Positions 26,477 through 36,758 of a stretch of DNA of 64,000 bases are shown one piece after another. Position 1 is the stretch's first letter; every line of letters begins with the position of its first letter. The DNA is from an uncultured Marinococcus sp. (GTDB taxonomy: Bacteria > Bacillota > Bacilli > Bacillales > Marinococcaceae): NCBI RefSeq assembly GCF_947493875.1, contig NZ_CANLSU010000006.1, positions 62,001 to 126,000 of the forward strand. Reading direction: 5' to 3'. The translations under genes were made by a program, and so were the position numbers. The notes beneath the pieces were generated by a model. It was not told the DNA's origin. It did no database searches and worked only from the letters and a program-made list of their open reading frames with translations.

Positions 26477-27313
26477 TCAGCGCCTGAAATTCCATTCCTC
26501 TGCCTGATAGCGCTCAGCAGCCAGCTCCTGCACCTCTTGTTCCTGGGCAGTGGTCAGCTGATATTCTTCCAGGCCGGCATTCAGACCGTCGGCAAATCCT
26601 TCCTTAAATGCTGCGCGCAGATCGGCCAGTGTAAACGGGGTGTCTGTCAGCTCATTAATGGCTACAGCTTTGTTTTTAAATGATTTCTGCATCCTCTCCC
26701 GCACTCGCTCGCTCGGGTATTTAAACAAATCGAACAATTTATCCTCATCAAGATCCAGAATAATCGAGCCATGCTGAAGAATGACGCCGCGCTGTCTTGT
26801 CTGGGCGCTTCCTGCAATTTTCCGGTCCTCTACGACCAGCTCATACCAGGATGAGGCGTCAAAACAGTTAGCCGAACGGGGATTTTTCAATGAATCCTCT
26901 TCCTCCTTCGTTTTCGGAACGGAAAAATAAGCATCCAGACCAAGCTTTAAAAATCCCTGCAGAATCCCTTCCGAAAGCACGCGGTAGGCTTCAGTCACCG
27001 TTTCCGGCATTTCCGGATGATCTTCTGACACAATAATGCTGTAGGTCAGCTCCTGATCATGCAGAACAGCCCGGCCTCCCGTCGGCCGGCGCACAAAGCC
27101 TACACCGTGCTTTTCCACCGCGTCCATATCAATGTCTTTTTTCGCCTTTTGGAAATAGCCGACCGACAGTGTCGGCGGATTCCATCCGTAAAACCTTATC
27201 ACCGGCGGAATCTGCCCTTCGCTGTGCCACTGCAGGAGCTTTTCATCAAGTGCCATGTTGTAGGCCGGTGACTGATTACCCGAATCTATAAAAAGCCAAG
27301 TATCTTTTGCCAT
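26477..27313 (-). CDS. lipM: Octanoyltransferase LipM (YqhM)
   Basis: A 278-residue biotin/lipoate protein ligase-fold enzyme. It has [36 protein letters not shown], catalytic Cys in [15 protein letters not shown] (about residue 150) and the lysine-containing KIAGSAQTR. It transfers octanoate from acyl-ACP to GcvH, the first step in lipoyl assembly. The context fits, since the bkd and glycine cleavage systems in this window both need lipoylated proteins. Confidence 0.95.
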   Translation of the reverse strand: MAKDTWLFIDSGNQSPAYNMALDEKLLQWHSEGQIPPVIRFYGWNPPTLSVGYFQKAKKDIDMDAVEKHGVGFVRRPTGGRAVLHDQELTYSIIVSEDHPEMPETVTEAYRVLSEGILQGFLKLGLDAYFSVPKTKEEEDSLKNPRSANCFDASSWYELVVEDRKIAGSAQTRQRGVILQHGSIILDLDEDKLFDLFKYPSERVRERMQKSFKNKAVAINELTDTPFTLADLRAAFKEGFADGLNAGLEEYQLTTAQEQEVQELAAERYQAEEWNFRR

Positions 27314-27477
27314 TAATGTTCATCTCTCTTTCTCGATTTTTCCATTTCCATTGTAGCAGAGATCACTGCTTTCCATATATAAAAATGACCGCCCGTTAAT
27401 TAGAAATCTAGCAAAACAACAGGGTTATGCGTTATAATTAATTTGCAATCGACCTGGAAAGAGGTGAAATAATATAT

Positions 27478-27870
27478 ATGATATTTGAATGGTTATGGGT
27501 AGTGCTTATTGCGGTATTAGTTTTTCTTATTGTGCGCCGGTTTGTCGGTCCGAAGGACTTAACTGCATTACCACAGGAAGATTTTATAAAAGGCTATCGT
27601 AAAGCCCAGCTTATCGATGTGCGGGAGCCGAAGGAATATGACGGCGGCCACATCCTCGGGGCCCGGAATATTCCTGTTTCCCAGATGAAGCAGCGGATGG
27701 TGGAAATCCGGGAAGACCAGCCTGTTTATTTATACTGTCAGTCAGGTATGCGTTCAAAGCAAGCGGCAAAATTGATCAAAAAGCATAAAGGGAACCGGGA
27801 CATCTATCACCTGAAAGGCGGCTTCAAGCGCTGGACAGGAAAAATCAGCAAAAAGAAAAAAAGCGCATAG
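27478..27870 (+). CDS. yqhL: Rhodanese-like membrane-anchored protein (YqhL)
   Basis: A 130-residue protein. Residues 1-20 form a membrane anchor (WLWVVLIAVLVFLIVRR). The rhodanese domain follows: LIDVREPKEYDGGHILGARN, then active-site loop YCQSGMRSKQAAK with Cys near residue 88, and GGFKRWTG at the end. It probably handles sulfane sulfur. It is divergent from lipM, as in B. subtilis. Confidence 0.94.
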   Translation: MIFEWLWVVLIAVLVFLIVRRFVGPKDLTALPQEDFIKGYRKAQLIDVREPKEYDGGHILGARNIPVSQMKQRMVEIREDQPVYLYCQSGMRSKQAAKLIKKHKGNRDIYHLKGGFKRWTGKISKKKKSA

Positions 27871-27872
27871 TT

Positions 27873-27906
27873 AAAAGGAAGAGCGGGAGATGCTCTTCCT
27901 TTTTTA
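27873..27906 (+). terminator. Terminator of yqhL
   Basis: Stem AAAAGGAAGAGC/GCTCTTCCTTTT followed by Ts. A second hairpin at about 27915-27938 can serve gcvPB on the minus strand. Confidence 0.8.
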
Positions 27907-27940
27907 TATTTTTGAAGACAGGGGGCCACCCCGTCTTATT

Positions 27941-29422
27941 TTATTTCATAGACTTGAGCGACGTTTCGGTATTGTATGTCAGCACTGGTTTACGTGCTGC
28001 GAGCGTTTCGTCCAGCCTGCCGACTACAGTAGTGTGAGGTGCTTCCTGCACCATTTCCGGGTCTTCCTCTGCTTCTTTGGCAATCCCGATCATGGCCTCT
28101 GCGAATGCATCCAGCGTTTCTTTCGCTTCGGTTTCTGTCGGTTCGATCATCATGCACTCTTCGACGTTGATCGGAAAATAAATGGTCGGCGGATGGTAGC
28201 CATAATCAAGCAGGCGTTTAGCCATATCGAGCGTACGTACGCCGAGCTTCTTCTGGCGGCTGCCCGAAATCACAAATTCGTGCTTGCAGTGGCGGCCATA
28301 CGGCAGGTCAAAATACGGCTCGAGCCGTCTCATTAAATAATTGGCATTTAATACAGCATACTCCGAAACTTTTTTGAGTCCCTCTGCGCCCATCGTACGG
28401 ATGTACGTGTAGGCACGCACGTTAATACCGAAGTTGCCGTAATACGGCTTCACGCGGCCGATGGAATACGGACGGTCTTTGTCCCAGTAGTACTTACCGC
28501 TGTCTTCCATAAGCACCGGTCCGGGCAGATAAGGGATCAGCTCTTTTTTTACGCCAACCGGCCCGCTGCCGGGGCCCCCGCCTCCGTGAGGGCCGGTGAA
28601 TGTTTTATGCAGATTCAGGTGAACAACATCAAATCCCATGTCCCCGGGTCTTGTGATACCCATGATGGCATTGGAGTTGGCTCCGTCATAATAGAGTCGG
28701 CCGCCGGCCTGATGAATCGTATCTGCCATTTCCATAATATCTTCCTCAAACAAACCGAGTGTGTTCGGATTCGTAAGCATGAGAGCAGCTGTTTTTTCAC
28801 TCGTTACTTCTTTTAAATGCTCAAGGTCCACCAGTCCGCGTGCATCGGTCCGGACCGTTACGTGATCGAATCCTGCCACCGTTGCTGAAGCAGGGTTCGT
28901 TCCGTGCGCAGAATCGGGAACGATCACTTCTGTGCGTTCTGTTTCCCCGTTAGCCTCGTGAAGCGCCCGGATCAGCATCAGGCCGGTCCACTCTCCCTGG
29001 GCGCCGGCCGCCGGCTGCAGCGTCACTTCATCCATGCCGGTTATTTCGGCAAGTGCCTGCTGCAGGTCGTACATCATTTCGAGATTTCCCTGCACCTGCG
29101 CCTCCGGCTGATACGGGTGCGCAGCGGCAAAACCGGCCATACGGGCCGTTTCTTCATTAATTTTCGGATTGTATTTCATCGTGCAGGACCCGAGGGGGTA
29201 AAAGCCCGAATCTACTCCGTAATTTCGATTCGAAAGCGCCGTATAATGACGCATTAACTGCAGCTCGGACACCTCCGGCAGAGACGGCTCTTCCTCCCGG
29301 ATGCTCGCCTCCGGCAAAATATCACTTAGGCTTTGCTCAGGTATATTCGTTTCCGGGAGGGAATACGCTACCCTGCCTGGTTTGCTTTGTTCGAAAATTA
29401 ACGGCTGGCTAGACTGTTTCAT
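27941..29422 (-). CDS. gcvPB: Glycine dehydrogenase (decarboxylating) subunit 2
   Basis: A 493-residue PLP enzyme subunit. The PLP lysine motif is [19 protein letters not shown]. Other conserved parts are [15 protein letters not shown] and [18 protein letters not shown] start at ATG 29422 ([12 protein letters not shown]), since GGAGG lies upstream; the gene overlaps gcvPA by 14 nt. With GcvPA it forms the P-protein that decarboxylates glycine onto lipoylated GcvH. Confidence 0.95.
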   Translation of the reverse strand: MKQSSQPLIFEQSKPGRVAYSLPETNIPEQSLSDILPEASIREEEPSLPEVSELQLMRHYTALSNRNYGVDSGFYPLGSCTMKYNPKINEETARMAGFAAAHPYQPEAQVQGNLEMMYDLQQALAEITGMDEVTLQPAAGAQGEWTGLMLIRALHEANGETERTEVIVPDSAHGTNPASATVAGFDHVTVRTDARGLVDLEHLKEVTSEKTAALMLTNPNTLGLFEEDIMEMADTIHQAGGRLYYDGANSNAIMGITRPGDMGFDVVHLNLHKTFTGPHGGGGPGSGPVGVKKELIPYLPGPVLMEDSGKYYWDKDRPYSIGRVKPYYGNFGINVRAYTYIRTMGAEGLKKVSEYAVLNANYLMRRLEPYFDLPYGRHCKHEFVISGSRQKKLGVRTLDMAKRLLDYGYHPPTIYFPINVEECMMIEPTETEAKETLDAFAEAMIGIAKEAEEDPEMVQEAPHTTVVGRLDETLAARKPVLTYNTETSLKSMK

Positions 29423-30770
29423 GTATAAGCACCTCCAAATGATTGGCAAGGGTTTCAAGCTGTTCCTTTGTCCGAAGCTCAGTCACACATATAAGCATTT
29501 GTCCGTTTTTATCTTTAGAGACCTCCCCTAAATCATAACCGCCAATGATTCCATGCTGGAATAGTTGTTCATTTACCTCCGCTGCCGGGCGGCCGAGATT
29601 GATGACAAATTCATTAAACGACGGTGACTCATGGATAATCTGTATCCCTTTTTGCTTGAGCAGCTGCTTTAAAAAGTGAGCGCCTTTAATATTTCGTTCG
29701 GCCGTTTCCCGCAGGCCTTTTTTTCCTAGTGCCGTCATCGCCACAGAAGCCGCCAGCGCGTTTAAAGCCTGGTTCGAGCAAATGTTGGAGGTCGCTTTAT
29801 CCCGGCGGATGTGCTGCTCTCTTGCCTGCAGCGTCAGTACGTAGCCGCGGCTTCCGTCTTCATCCTCCGTTTGTCCGACGAGACGCCCGGGCACCTTCCG
29901 GATATGCTTTTTAGTCGTGGCAAAAAATCCGCAGTGCGGGCCGCCAAACTGCATTGGAATACCAAGCGGCTGGGCGTCTCCTGCCACAATATCCGCCCCG
30001 AAACGTCCTGGCGGTGTCAGGGCACCGAGCGCCAGGGGATTTGCCGAAACAATCATCAGTGAGTTTTCTTTATCAGCTGCCTGCCTTACAGCAGCTAAAT
30101 CTTCAATAGTACCGTAAAAGTTCGGGTACTGTACGATCACTCCTGCCGTATCAGCATCAATCATGTCTTCAAGCTTATCCAGGTCCGTGTGCCCTTCCTT
30201 TTCGGGAACAATTTTCACGGTAAGTCCAGGGCCTGCAGCATATGTTTTCAATACATCTAGTGCTTCGGGGTGAACCGTTTCCGAGACGACGATGGTGCGT
30301 CGTTTTCCCCTGTTTTCACTTGCGGCCATCAGTGCTGCTTCCGCAAGCGCCGTTGGCCCGTCATACATAGACGAATTGGCGATATCCATCCCTGTAAGTT
30401 CGCTGATCATCGTTTGAAATTCAAAGATTGCCTGCAGCTCGCCCTGTGAAATTTCCGGCTGGTACGGAGTATACGCGGTGTAGAATTCCGATCGCCGGAG
30501 CACGTGATCAACGACCGTTGGTATATAATGCTCGTACACTCCCGCCCCGAGGTAGGAGATGCAGTCCTGCACGTTAGTATTTCTGTCGCTCAGGCGTTTC
30601 ATTTCCTTTAGAAGGTCCGTTTCTCCAAGAGCCTTCGGCAGATTCATCTCCCCGGAAAAACGAATATTTTCCGGCACGTCCTCAAACAATTCACCGATCG
30701 AATCCACACCGATTGTTTTAAGCATTTCTTCCTTATCCTCGCCGGTTACCGGCAGGTAGCGATAATCCAT
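29409..30770 (-). CDS. gcvPA: Glycine dehydrogenase (decarboxylating) subunit 1
   Basis: A 453-residue fold-type I PLP-family subunit without the PLP lysine, pairing with GcvPB. It starts [20 protein letters not shown], then has FLGAG-like [38 protein letters not shown] and [19 protein letters not shown] precedes the ATG. It follows gcvT by 17 nt. Confidence 0.95.
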   Translation of the reverse strand: MDYRYLPVTGEDKEEMLKTIGVDSIGELFEDVPENIRFSGEMNLPKALGETDLLKEMKRLSDRNTNVQDCISYLGAGVYEHYIPTVVDHVLRRSEFYTAYTPYQPEISQGELQAIFEFQTMISELTGMDIANSSMYDGPTALAEAALMAASENRGKRRTIVVSETVHPEALDVLKTYAAGPGLTVKIVPEKEGHTDLDKLEDMIDADTAGVIVQYPNFYGTIEDLAAVRQAADKENSLMIVSANPLALGALTPPGRFGADIVAGDAQPLGIPMQFGGPHCGFFATTKKHIRKVPGRLVGQTEDEDGSRGYVLTLQAREQHIRRDKATSNICSNQALNALAASVAMTALGKKGLRETAERNIKGAHFLKQLLKQKGIQIIHESPSFNEFVINLGRPAAEVNEQLFQHGIIGGYDLGEVSKDKNGQMLICVTELRTKEQLETLANHLEVLIHETV

Positions 30771-30787
30771 TCTGATGCCTCCTCTGT

Positions 30788-31894
30788 TTATTTTTCCCGT
30801 TTATAAAAAGGCACAGCTGCCACTTTCGCCCGTTTAGCTTTGCCCCGTACATCCACTTCGACAGCCTGATCCAGATTTATCCATTCGATATTCAGAAGTG
30901 CAAGTCCCACGTTTGTTTTCAGCGTAGGCGACTGGGTGCCGGTAGTGACCCATCCGATTTCCACTCCCTCGTCGCTATGTACCTTGTAACCCGGACGCGG
31001 GATTGCTTTATCAACCATTTCGATGCCGACGAGTTTTCGTTTTAAGCCCGCTTCTTTTTGTTTTTTTAAAGCTTCTTTACCAATAAAATCATCTTCCTGC
31101 TTCAGCTTGACGCAAAAGCCAATGCCTGCTTCAAGCGGCGAAATATCTGCGCTCAGCTCCTGACCGTACAGCGGGAGTTTTGCTTCAAACCTTAAGGTGT
31201 CCCGCGCGCCAAGACCGCATGGAATGATCCCTTCAGGTTCTCCTGCTTTTATGATTGTCTCCCAGCAGCGGACCGCATCCGCGGCCGGACAGTATAATTC
31301 AAAGCCGTCTTCCCCGGTATAGCCGGTTCTTGACATGATGACATTTCCCGTTTCCCCTACCGAAGCTCCGGCAGCGAAACGAAAAGGCAGTACCTCTGCA
31401 AGAGAAGCATCGGTTACTTTCTGCAGCACCGCTTCTGCCATCGGGCCCTGCACAGCAAGTAATGCTGTATCCTCTGATATATCGGTAATAGTTACGCTTT
31501 TCGTCACATGGTCGCGCAGCCACTCCAGATCCTTTTCAATATTGGCTGCGTTTAACACAAGCATGTATTTTTCTTTTTCAAGCTGATACACAAGCAGATC
31601 GTCAACCGTGCCTCCATCTTCATAGCACATGGCAGTATACAGTGCTTTTCCGGGCTCTGCATTTTTTATGTTGTTTGTGAGCATATACTGCAGAAACTCA
31701 GCGGCCCCATCCCCTTCTACAATCGCCTCGCCCATATGGGAAACGTCGAAAAGACCGGCCTTTGTGCGCACTGCCTCATGTTCGTTCTTGATGCCGGAAA
31801 ACTGAACAGCCATTTCCCATCCGCCAAAATCGACCGTTTTTGCTCCGTATTTCTCATACACAGGATACAAAGGAGTTCGTTTTAATTCCGCCAA
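30788..31894 (-). CDS. gcvT: Glycine cleavage system aminomethyltransferase (T-protein)
   Basis: A 368-residue THF-dependent enzyme that releases ammonia and methylene-THF from aminomethyl-GcvH. It starts with TTG (LAELKRTPLYPVYEKYGAK) behind ATGAGGTG 6 nt away; the extended frame upstream has no good site and would exceed the usual length. Conserved parts: VDFGGWEMAVQFSGI, GLFDVSHMGE, SRTGYTGEDGFEL and the RDTLRFEAKLPLYGQEL region. First gene of gcvT-gcvPA-gcvPB behind a glycine riboswitch. Confidence 0.95.
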   Translation of the reverse strand: MAELKRTPLYPVYEKYGAKTVDFGGWEMAVQFSGIKNEHEAVRTKAGLFDVSHMGEAIVEGDGAAEFLQYMLTNNIKNAEPGKALYTAMCYEDGGTVDDLLVYQLEKEKYMLVLNAANIEKDLEWLRDHVTKSVTITDISEDTALLAVQGPMAEAVLQKVTDASLAEVLPFRFAAGASVGETGNVIMSRTGYTGEDGFELYCPAADAVRCWETIIKAGEPEGIIPCGLGARDTLRFEAKLPLYGQELSADISPLEAGIGFCVKLKQEDDFIGKEALKKQKEAGLKRKLVGIEMVDKAIPRPGYKVHSDEGVEIGWVTTGTQSPTLKTNVGLALLNIEWINLDQAVEVDVRGKAKRAKVAAVPFYKREK

Positions 31895-31944
31895 GAAAAT
31901 CACCTCATTCATTATTTTCTGAAAAATCAAAACAGTAAAAAGCA

Positions 31945-32150
31945 TAAAAAAGACAGAACTCCATAAACTATGGAAGCTCTGTCCTATAACCAGAAAGTTT
32001 CTCCTTTCCGTCGTACGGAAAGAGTGTCTTCGTGGGTGGCTTCTAAAAGAAGCGCTCTCCAGAGGAGCGTCCAGTAAGAGTCTGTTTGCCTGAGAGATTC
32101 ACCTGTTACGGCTTGCTCCTTCGGCGCTGCCTGGCAGTCTCTCCCCTTAC
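31945..32150 (-). promoter_or_regulatory. Tandem glycine riboswitch with terminator, gcvT leader
   Basis: The minus strand carries GGGGAGAGACTGCC, GCGCCGAAGGAGCAA and AATCTCTCAGGCAAA, the hallmarks of the first aptamer. A second unit follows (CTCTGGAGAGCGCTTC ... CCACCCACGAAGAC ... AAACTTTCTGG). Then comes a long stem, GGACAGAGCTTCCATAG paired with TATGGAGTTCTGTC, and Ts. This is the B. subtilis gcvT architecture, so glycine should switch on the downstream genes. The second aptamer's CACC-AAAGG-type core differs from the usual form. A TATAAT -10 lies at 32163-32168. Confidence 0.93.
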
Positions 32151-32349
32151 CATCATCCGCGCATTATATGTACTTCTTTATTTGCTCATATTCTATCACT
32201 AATTCAGATAAAAACCAATGCTGAAAAAAATTAAACCGAACATTCCCGATAAATTTGTTTTTATTATTCGTCCCTCACTTTGGATCGGCCATTTCTTCCC
32301 GATGAAATATTGTTTATACTAAAATCAGCATAAAAATTGGAGGGAAACT

Positions 32350-32991
32350 ATGAACTGGAAACAGCTTCCGCTAGGACCACTGCAGACTAACTGCTATGTT
32401 CTTTATGATAATGATAAAAATGTTGTGATTATTGATCCGGCCGGAGATGCCGATAAACTCCTCGCCTATCTTCAGGAAAACGACCTGCACCCTGTCGTCA
32501 TTCTGTTAACCCATGCCCACTTTGACCATATCGGAGCGCTTGATGCCGTGCGGGACGCCTACAATATTCCTGTTTACCTTCATGAACAGGAAAGCGACTG
32601 GCTCGGAGATCCACAGAAAAACGGCTCCGGACGTATGATGCCGGAGGCTGCATTCACTACAAAACCCGCTGATCACCTGCTTCAGGCTGAAGGAACGCTT
32701 CAATTCGGCAGCTTTGAATTCCAATGGCTTCATACGCCGGGTCATTCGCCGGGCAGTGTGTCTTACTGGCACAAAGAAACAAACACGGTGTTCTCCGGCG
32801 ACGTATTATTTTCAGGCGGCGTCGGCCGGACCGATCTCTACGGAGGCGATATGGATACACTGTTAGCCTCTATTCACGAGCAGCTGCTTGAGCTCCCGGA
32901 TAATACGGTAGTAGCCTGCGGCCATGGGCCCTTTACCGATATCGAAACCGAAATGGACTCCAATCCGTTCATTAATGGGTTTGGTGCATAA
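32350..32991 (+). CDS. yqgX: MBL-fold metallohydrolase (YqgX, glyoxalase II family)
   Basis: A 213-residue metallo-beta-lactamase-fold protein. The metal motif is LTHAHFDHIGALD, later ligands are in LHTPGHSPGSVSYWH and FSGDVLFSGGVGRTD, and a final His in VACGHGPFTDI. It follows TTGGAGGG. The family includes persulfide dioxygenase- and glyoxalase II-like thioester hydrolases; the substrate cannot be told from sequence. Confidence 0.92.
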   Translation: MNWKQLPLGPLQTNCYVLYDNDKNVVIIDPAGDADKLLAYLQENDLHPVVILLTHAHFDHIGALDAVRDAYNIPVYLHEQESDWLGDPQKNGSGRMMPEAAFTTKPADHLLQAEGTLQFGSFEFQWLHTPGHSPGSVSYWHKETNTVFSGDVLFSGGVGRTDLYGGDMDTLLASIHEQLLELPDNTVVACGHGPFTDIETEMDSNPFINGFGA

Positions 32992-32996
32992 TCAGT

Positions 32997-33030
32997 AAAG
33001 AACCTCTGATTTTAAACAGAGGTTCTTTAC
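32997..33030 (+). terminator. Terminator of yqgX
   Basis: Stem AAAGAACCTCTG/CAGAGGTTCTTT (32997-33008 with 33017-33028). Confidence 0.8.
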
Positions 33031-33106
33031 TATTTCAATACAGTAATTGAAATTATGTAAGCTCTCCACCTGTCTACAGGCGGATATTACCTTACTTCTG
33101 TATACA

Positions 33107-34240
33107 TTATTCCTGATCCTCGATCCACTGATACACGTGCTCATGCAGTTCTTCTTCTGTTTCGCCGCCATTCGCCGGATGATCTGCTTCGGCCATCGGC
33201 TTTACGGTGTACTGGTCTTCAGGTCCCGGCACGACCTGGGTAAAATCAACATTAGGCTCCGTGATTTTCACCTCGTCACCGTCTTTTTCCACCTCGAATG
33301 TGGCAATGCCGCCTGTATCGGTATAATCGTGGTCCTGACCGGAATAAAAATTACCTAGAGAATAATAAACAAGCGTTTCGTTGCCTTCTTCACCCTCCAC
33401 CCATTCCATTGGCTGAAGCACGTGAGGGTGATGACCGATAACTACGTCCACTTCCTGGTCTGCAAGAAATTGGGCCAGCTCTTTCTGCTCTTCATTCGGA
33501 AGCCGCTCATATTCATTTCCCCAGTGCATATTGACGACTACAATGTCGGACTTATCTCTTATTGCTTCAATGTCTTCCTGTATTTGCTGCTTATCAATTT
33601 CCTGAACGACATATTCGTCTCCCTCCGGCACCTCGATGCCGTTCAGCCCGTATGTATAGGAAAGCACACCCATATCTATATTCTTTACGTCTATGATACG
33701 CTGCCTCGCTGCATCTTCTTCATCCTTATATACTCCTACATAATCCATTCCTGTCTGCTCATAATGATTAATCGCATTGTTTACAGCTTCCATGCCACGG
33801 TCAAGCGTATGGTTATTGGCTCCGGAGAGCATGTCCACTCCGGCATCCTGAAGGTCATCCACGATCGCGTATGGACTGTTAAAGGAAGGATAAGCTGATA
33901 AGCCAAGCTCTTCGCCCCCGGGGATTGATTCCTGATTCACAATTGTGTAATCCGGTTCTTCAAGCATCGGAGTAACAGCCTCAAGTGCCGGGGTGAAGTC
34001 ATACTCTCCGTCCTCTTCCATTCTTTTATAGACACGTCCGTGCAGCAAAACGTCTCCTGCCGCGCCAATCGTAACATTTTCGTCCTTCTGCTCCTGTTTT
34101 CCGGACTCTTCTTCTGTCTGTGACTCTGACTTTTCATTCTGCGCCTCTGAATTACCATTTTCTTCGGTAGTTTCCTGAGCACTGCTGCAGCCACTCAAAA
34201 GGAAAATCCCGCACGCTAATCCATAATAAAGTTTTCGCAT
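33107..34240 (-). CDS. CapA family lipoprotein (PGA_cap metallophosphatase-like)
   Basis: A 377-residue protein with a lipoprotein signal (IFLLSGCSS, Cys18), a Glu/Gln/Ser-rich spacer of ~40 residues, then the CapA fold. Motifs are IGAAGDVLLHGRVYK, VNQESIPGG, LSGANNHTLDRG, VVNMHWGNEY, DVVIGHHPHVLQPMEW and YYSLGNF. CapA proteins help attach or release poly-gamma-glutamate. No capBCE genes are adjacent, so the role here is open. The protein is very acidic, as often seen in halophiles. Confidence 0.85.
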   Translation of the reverse strand: MRKLYYGLACGIFLLSGCSSAQETTEENGNSEAQNEKSESQTEEESGKQEQKDENVTIGAAGDVLLHGRVYKRMEEDGEYDFTPALEAVTPMLEEPDYTIVNQESIPGGEELGLSAYPSFNSPYAIVDDLQDAGVDMLSGANNHTLDRGMEAVNNAINHYEQTGMDYVGVYKDEEDAARQRIIDVKNIDMGVLSYTYGLNGIEVPEGDEYVVQEIDKQQIQEDIEAIRDKSDIVVVNMHWGNEYERLPNEEQKELAQFLADQEVDVVIGHHPHVLQPMEWVEGEEGNETLVYYSLGNFYSGQDHDYTDTGGIATFEVEKDGDEVKITEPNVDFTQVVPGPEDQYTVKPMAEADHPANGGETEEELHEHVYQWIEDQE

Positions 34241-34334
34241 GACATCCTCTTTTCTACAAATAGAATTTCTAGTCTAAATATACTATAAGTTTACTAATAT
34301 ATTCATTGGAATTGAAGAGGTTTTCATGCATTTT

Positions 34335-34808
34335 TTATGCCTGCCTTGGCGGACCATTTTTCCTCCCACGCACAGCAAGCGTCCCCAGAACAGCCGCAAG
34401 CGGCACAATCACCCACCATTCCTGGTCAATCAGATGGTAGGAAAAATTCTTCGAGGTTACTGGGAATAAAAATTGAGTACCGTTTCCCAGAAAGTCAATC
34501 AGCATAGAACCAAGGGCCAGCGTGAAAAAAGCAGCTATCCAGGCTTTTAGGAATTCTCCCCCGAGCATGCGGCGGACAACCGGGGCAAATGCTGCTGCAA
34601 TAAACGGCAGCGTCAGCAGCGTATGAAAAATATAGTTGCCAAACAGCTTCGGAATATCCGGCACAAGCACCATCACACCAAACGCCATCACCCTTAAGCG
34701 CCGCGTAATAGTTAAATCCGTCGTTCCGTAAAATATATACATCACCACTGCACCGGTCAGCAGATGCAGCAGTGTACTCGGTACGTGCTCAATCAAAATT
34801 TCAATCAC
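34335..34808 (-). CDS. Small membrane protein, DUF457/YdjM-like
   Basis: A ~157-residue protein with about four hydrophobic segments. HLLTG, VLVPDIPKLFG and FHTLLTLPF recall the H-x-PD-H pattern of the YdjM/DUF457 membrane-bound metal-dependent hydrolase family, followed by LGSMLIDFLGNG. I prefer the GTG at 34808 (MIEILIEHVPS) because AAGGA precedes it by 7 nt; an upstream GTG at 34850 has no site. The family label is tentative. Confidence 0.6.
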   Translation of the reverse strand: MIEILIEHVPSTLLHLLTGAVVMYIFYGTTDLTITRRLRVMAFGVMVLVPDIPKLFGNYIFHTLLTLPFIAAAFAPVVRRMLGGEFLKAWIAAFFTLALGSMLIDFLGNGTQFLFPVTSKNFSYHLIDQEWWVIVPLAAVLGTLAVRGRKNGPPRQA

Positions 34809-34959
34809 AGGCCGTTCCTTCTTTCTGCGGGAGATGATTGTTTTATTCACGATTTTCTTTTTTCATAAACTCCCTCCATAATGTTTTACGGGATTGAATG
34901 ACAGAGCTGCCGGGGTATGGGAAGAAAACAGCTAAACTATTGTCAGGAGGAATATTACA

Positions 34960-35292
34960 ATGACCCCCGTGGAAAAACCATCTGCGCTCAACCGGGCGCG
35001 AAAGAAAAAAGCCGCTGCCATAAAGGCAGAAGGCGAGTTTGCCAGGCAGCTTAAAAGTATTCTTGTTTTTCAGGAAATCGATAAGCAGAGTGCTGATAAA
35101 ATGGACAACAGCTTTCGTCCGAAAAAAACGATTTACGCTCTCACTGGGGAAAGGCTGAAGATGAAGGATATTGCATTTGTAATCAAACTGAAAGGGTTCA
35201 CCGGACTTTACCGTTTATTTTCCGCTTACCATGCTGATTGTCATACAAATGAACGAGGCGAACCGGTCGTGGTCTTTCAGCGACGCTCTTAA
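34960..35292 (+). CDS. Unknown basic protein (110 aa)
   Basis: A 110-residue soluble, strongly basic protein (NRARKKKAAAIKAEGEFARQ at the N-terminus, FVIKLKGFTGLYRLFSAYHA in the middle). It has an AGGAGG site 8 nt before ATG, so the gene is likely real. I do not recognise the family. It has no clear operon partner; its stop precedes the YxjG-type gene by ~190 nt. Confidence 0.6.
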   Translation: MTPVEKPSALNRARKKKAAAIKAEGEFARQLKSILVFQEIDKQSADKMDNSFRPKKTIYALTGERLKMKDIAFVIKLKGFTGLYRLFSAYHADCHTNERGEPVVVFQRRS

Positions 35293-35479
35293 CAGAGACC
35301 GTATACGGACTGCTTTTCATTTTCCTGGAAGCATATCCTGCTTCTGATGGTTTCTGTAGACAAACCGTCGCCTGCTTCCATATACTATTAGTAGGCAAAT
35401 TATATACAGGAGAAGCTGAAAGTCCGGCTTTTCCCTGTCCTGGTTCTGAATCCATACATATTACAGAGGAGTGGATGGT

Positions 35480-36601
35480 TTGACAAATGCACCGTTTCGC
35501 GCAGAACACGTAGGAAGCTTTCTTCGTCCGGAGCGACTCAAAAAAGCACGGCAGCAGTACGCAGAGGGAGAGTTAAGCGCCGAAGCACTATGGAACATTG
35601 AAAACGAAGAAATTACTGCTCTTGTAAAAAAGCAAAAAGAAGCCGGCCTGCCGGTCGTTACAGATGGTGAGTTCCGCCGCGCCTGGTTTCATCTCGATTT
35701 TATGCAGGAGGTCGAGGGAGCAGAATTTATTAAATTGGACCAGGGGCTTGTATTCAGCGACAATACGGAAACAAAAGCCGAAGGGGTCAAGGTTGTTAAT
35801 AAGTTAGCCTTCCGCGATCACCCTGTGGTGCGCGAGTACGAATTTCTGCACAGTCTGAAAGGCGAGCATGCTGCCCGTGTGACAGTCCCAAGTCCAAGCA
35901 TGTTTATTTTCCGGACGGTAACTGAAGAAGAAAAAAATGTCTATCAGTCGGAAGCGGAGCTTTTTTCCGACCTCGTGCAGGTTTATAAGGATACGATACA
36001 GGCTCTGTACGAAGCCGGCTGCCGCCACCTTCAGTTTGATGATACGACCTGGTCTTTATTTCTCGGCGCTGAAAAGGACAGGGACCTCGTCCTTTCCGGC
36101 GGTCTGCTTGAAGCACGGGGCCTGGATCCGAAAGAAACGCTGGAGATGTTTGTAAACACCGTCAATGAAGCAATTGCTGATAAGCCTGAGGATATGCGGA
36201 TCTATATGCACGTCTGCCGCGGCAATTACAAGTCCACGTATGCCTCCAGCGGCAGCTACGATGCCGTTTCAGAATACATGTTCAGTAAATTAAACGTCGA
36301 TGCTCTTCTTTTGGAATTTGATGACGAACGCTCCGGGGGCTTTGAGCCATTAAAGTACGTAAACCGCAGTGATCTGCAGGTGGTGCTCGGTTTAATCACT
36401 TCAAAATTTCCTGAACTCGAAGATGCTGGTTTAATCAAATCCAGACTGCAGGAAGCTAAAAAACATGTACCGCTTAAACAGCTCGGTTTAAGCCCTCAAT
36501 GCGGCTTTGCTTCCACCGAAGAGGGTAATATTCTCACTGAAGAAGAGCAATGGGCAAAGGTGCGCCATGTCGTTTCACTTGCCGAAGACGTCTGGAAATA
36601 G
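35480..36601 (+). CDS. Cobalamin-independent methionine synthase II family protein (YxjG/YxjH-like)
   Basis: A 373-residue protein matching the C-terminal half of MetE. TTG at 35480 (LTNAPFRAEHVGSFLRPERL) is the likely start, 8 nt after GAGGAG; the GTG at 35471 is too close to the site. Zinc ligands appear as MHVCRGN (His and Cys), ELEFDDERSG-like LLEFDDERSGGFE, and SPQCGFAS. Such proteins transfer methyl groups to homocysteine from donors still uncertain. I see no S-box riboswitch upstream, unlike B. subtilis yxjG. Confidence 0.88.
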   Translation: MTNAPFRAEHVGSFLRPERLKKARQQYAEGELSAEALWNIENEEITALVKKQKEAGLPVVTDGEFRRAWFHLDFMQEVEGAEFIKLDQGLVFSDNTETKAEGVKVVNKLAFRDHPVVREYEFLHSLKGEHAARVTVPSPSMFIFRTVTEEEKNVYQSEAELFSDLVQVYKDTIQALYEAGCRHLQFDDTTWSLFLGAEKDRDLVLSGGLLEARGLDPKETLEMFVNTVNEAIADKPEDMRIYMHVCRGNYKSTYASSGSYDAVSEYMFSKLNVDALLLEFDDERSGGFEPLKYVNRSDLQVVLGLITSKFPELEDAGLIKSRLQEAKKHVPLKQLGLSPQCGFASTEEGNILTEEEQWAKVRHVVSLAEDVWK

Positions 36602-36611
36602 GTATCTTGAT

Positions 36612-36643
36612 AAAGAAGCCGGCGTTCCCCGGCTTCTTTTTAA
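36612..36643 (+). terminator. Terminator of the YxjG-like gene
   Basis: Stem AAAGAAGCCGG/CCGGCTTCTTT followed by Ts. Confidence 0.8.
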
Positions 36644-36758
36644 CAGGCGCGTACGATAATTCTCCCTGCCAAGGCACCCGGCTGCCTAAATCTTTTCTGG
36701 CATTTAGGCCAGTCCCGATATTATAATTTCAGTAAGTATAAAAAAGGTGGAAGATAAA

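Noticed and set aside
35293-35479. Possible S-box (SAM) riboswitch before the YxjG-like gene
   Set aside because: The conserved S-box core and terminator pattern are not present, only a small hairpin near 35413-35430.
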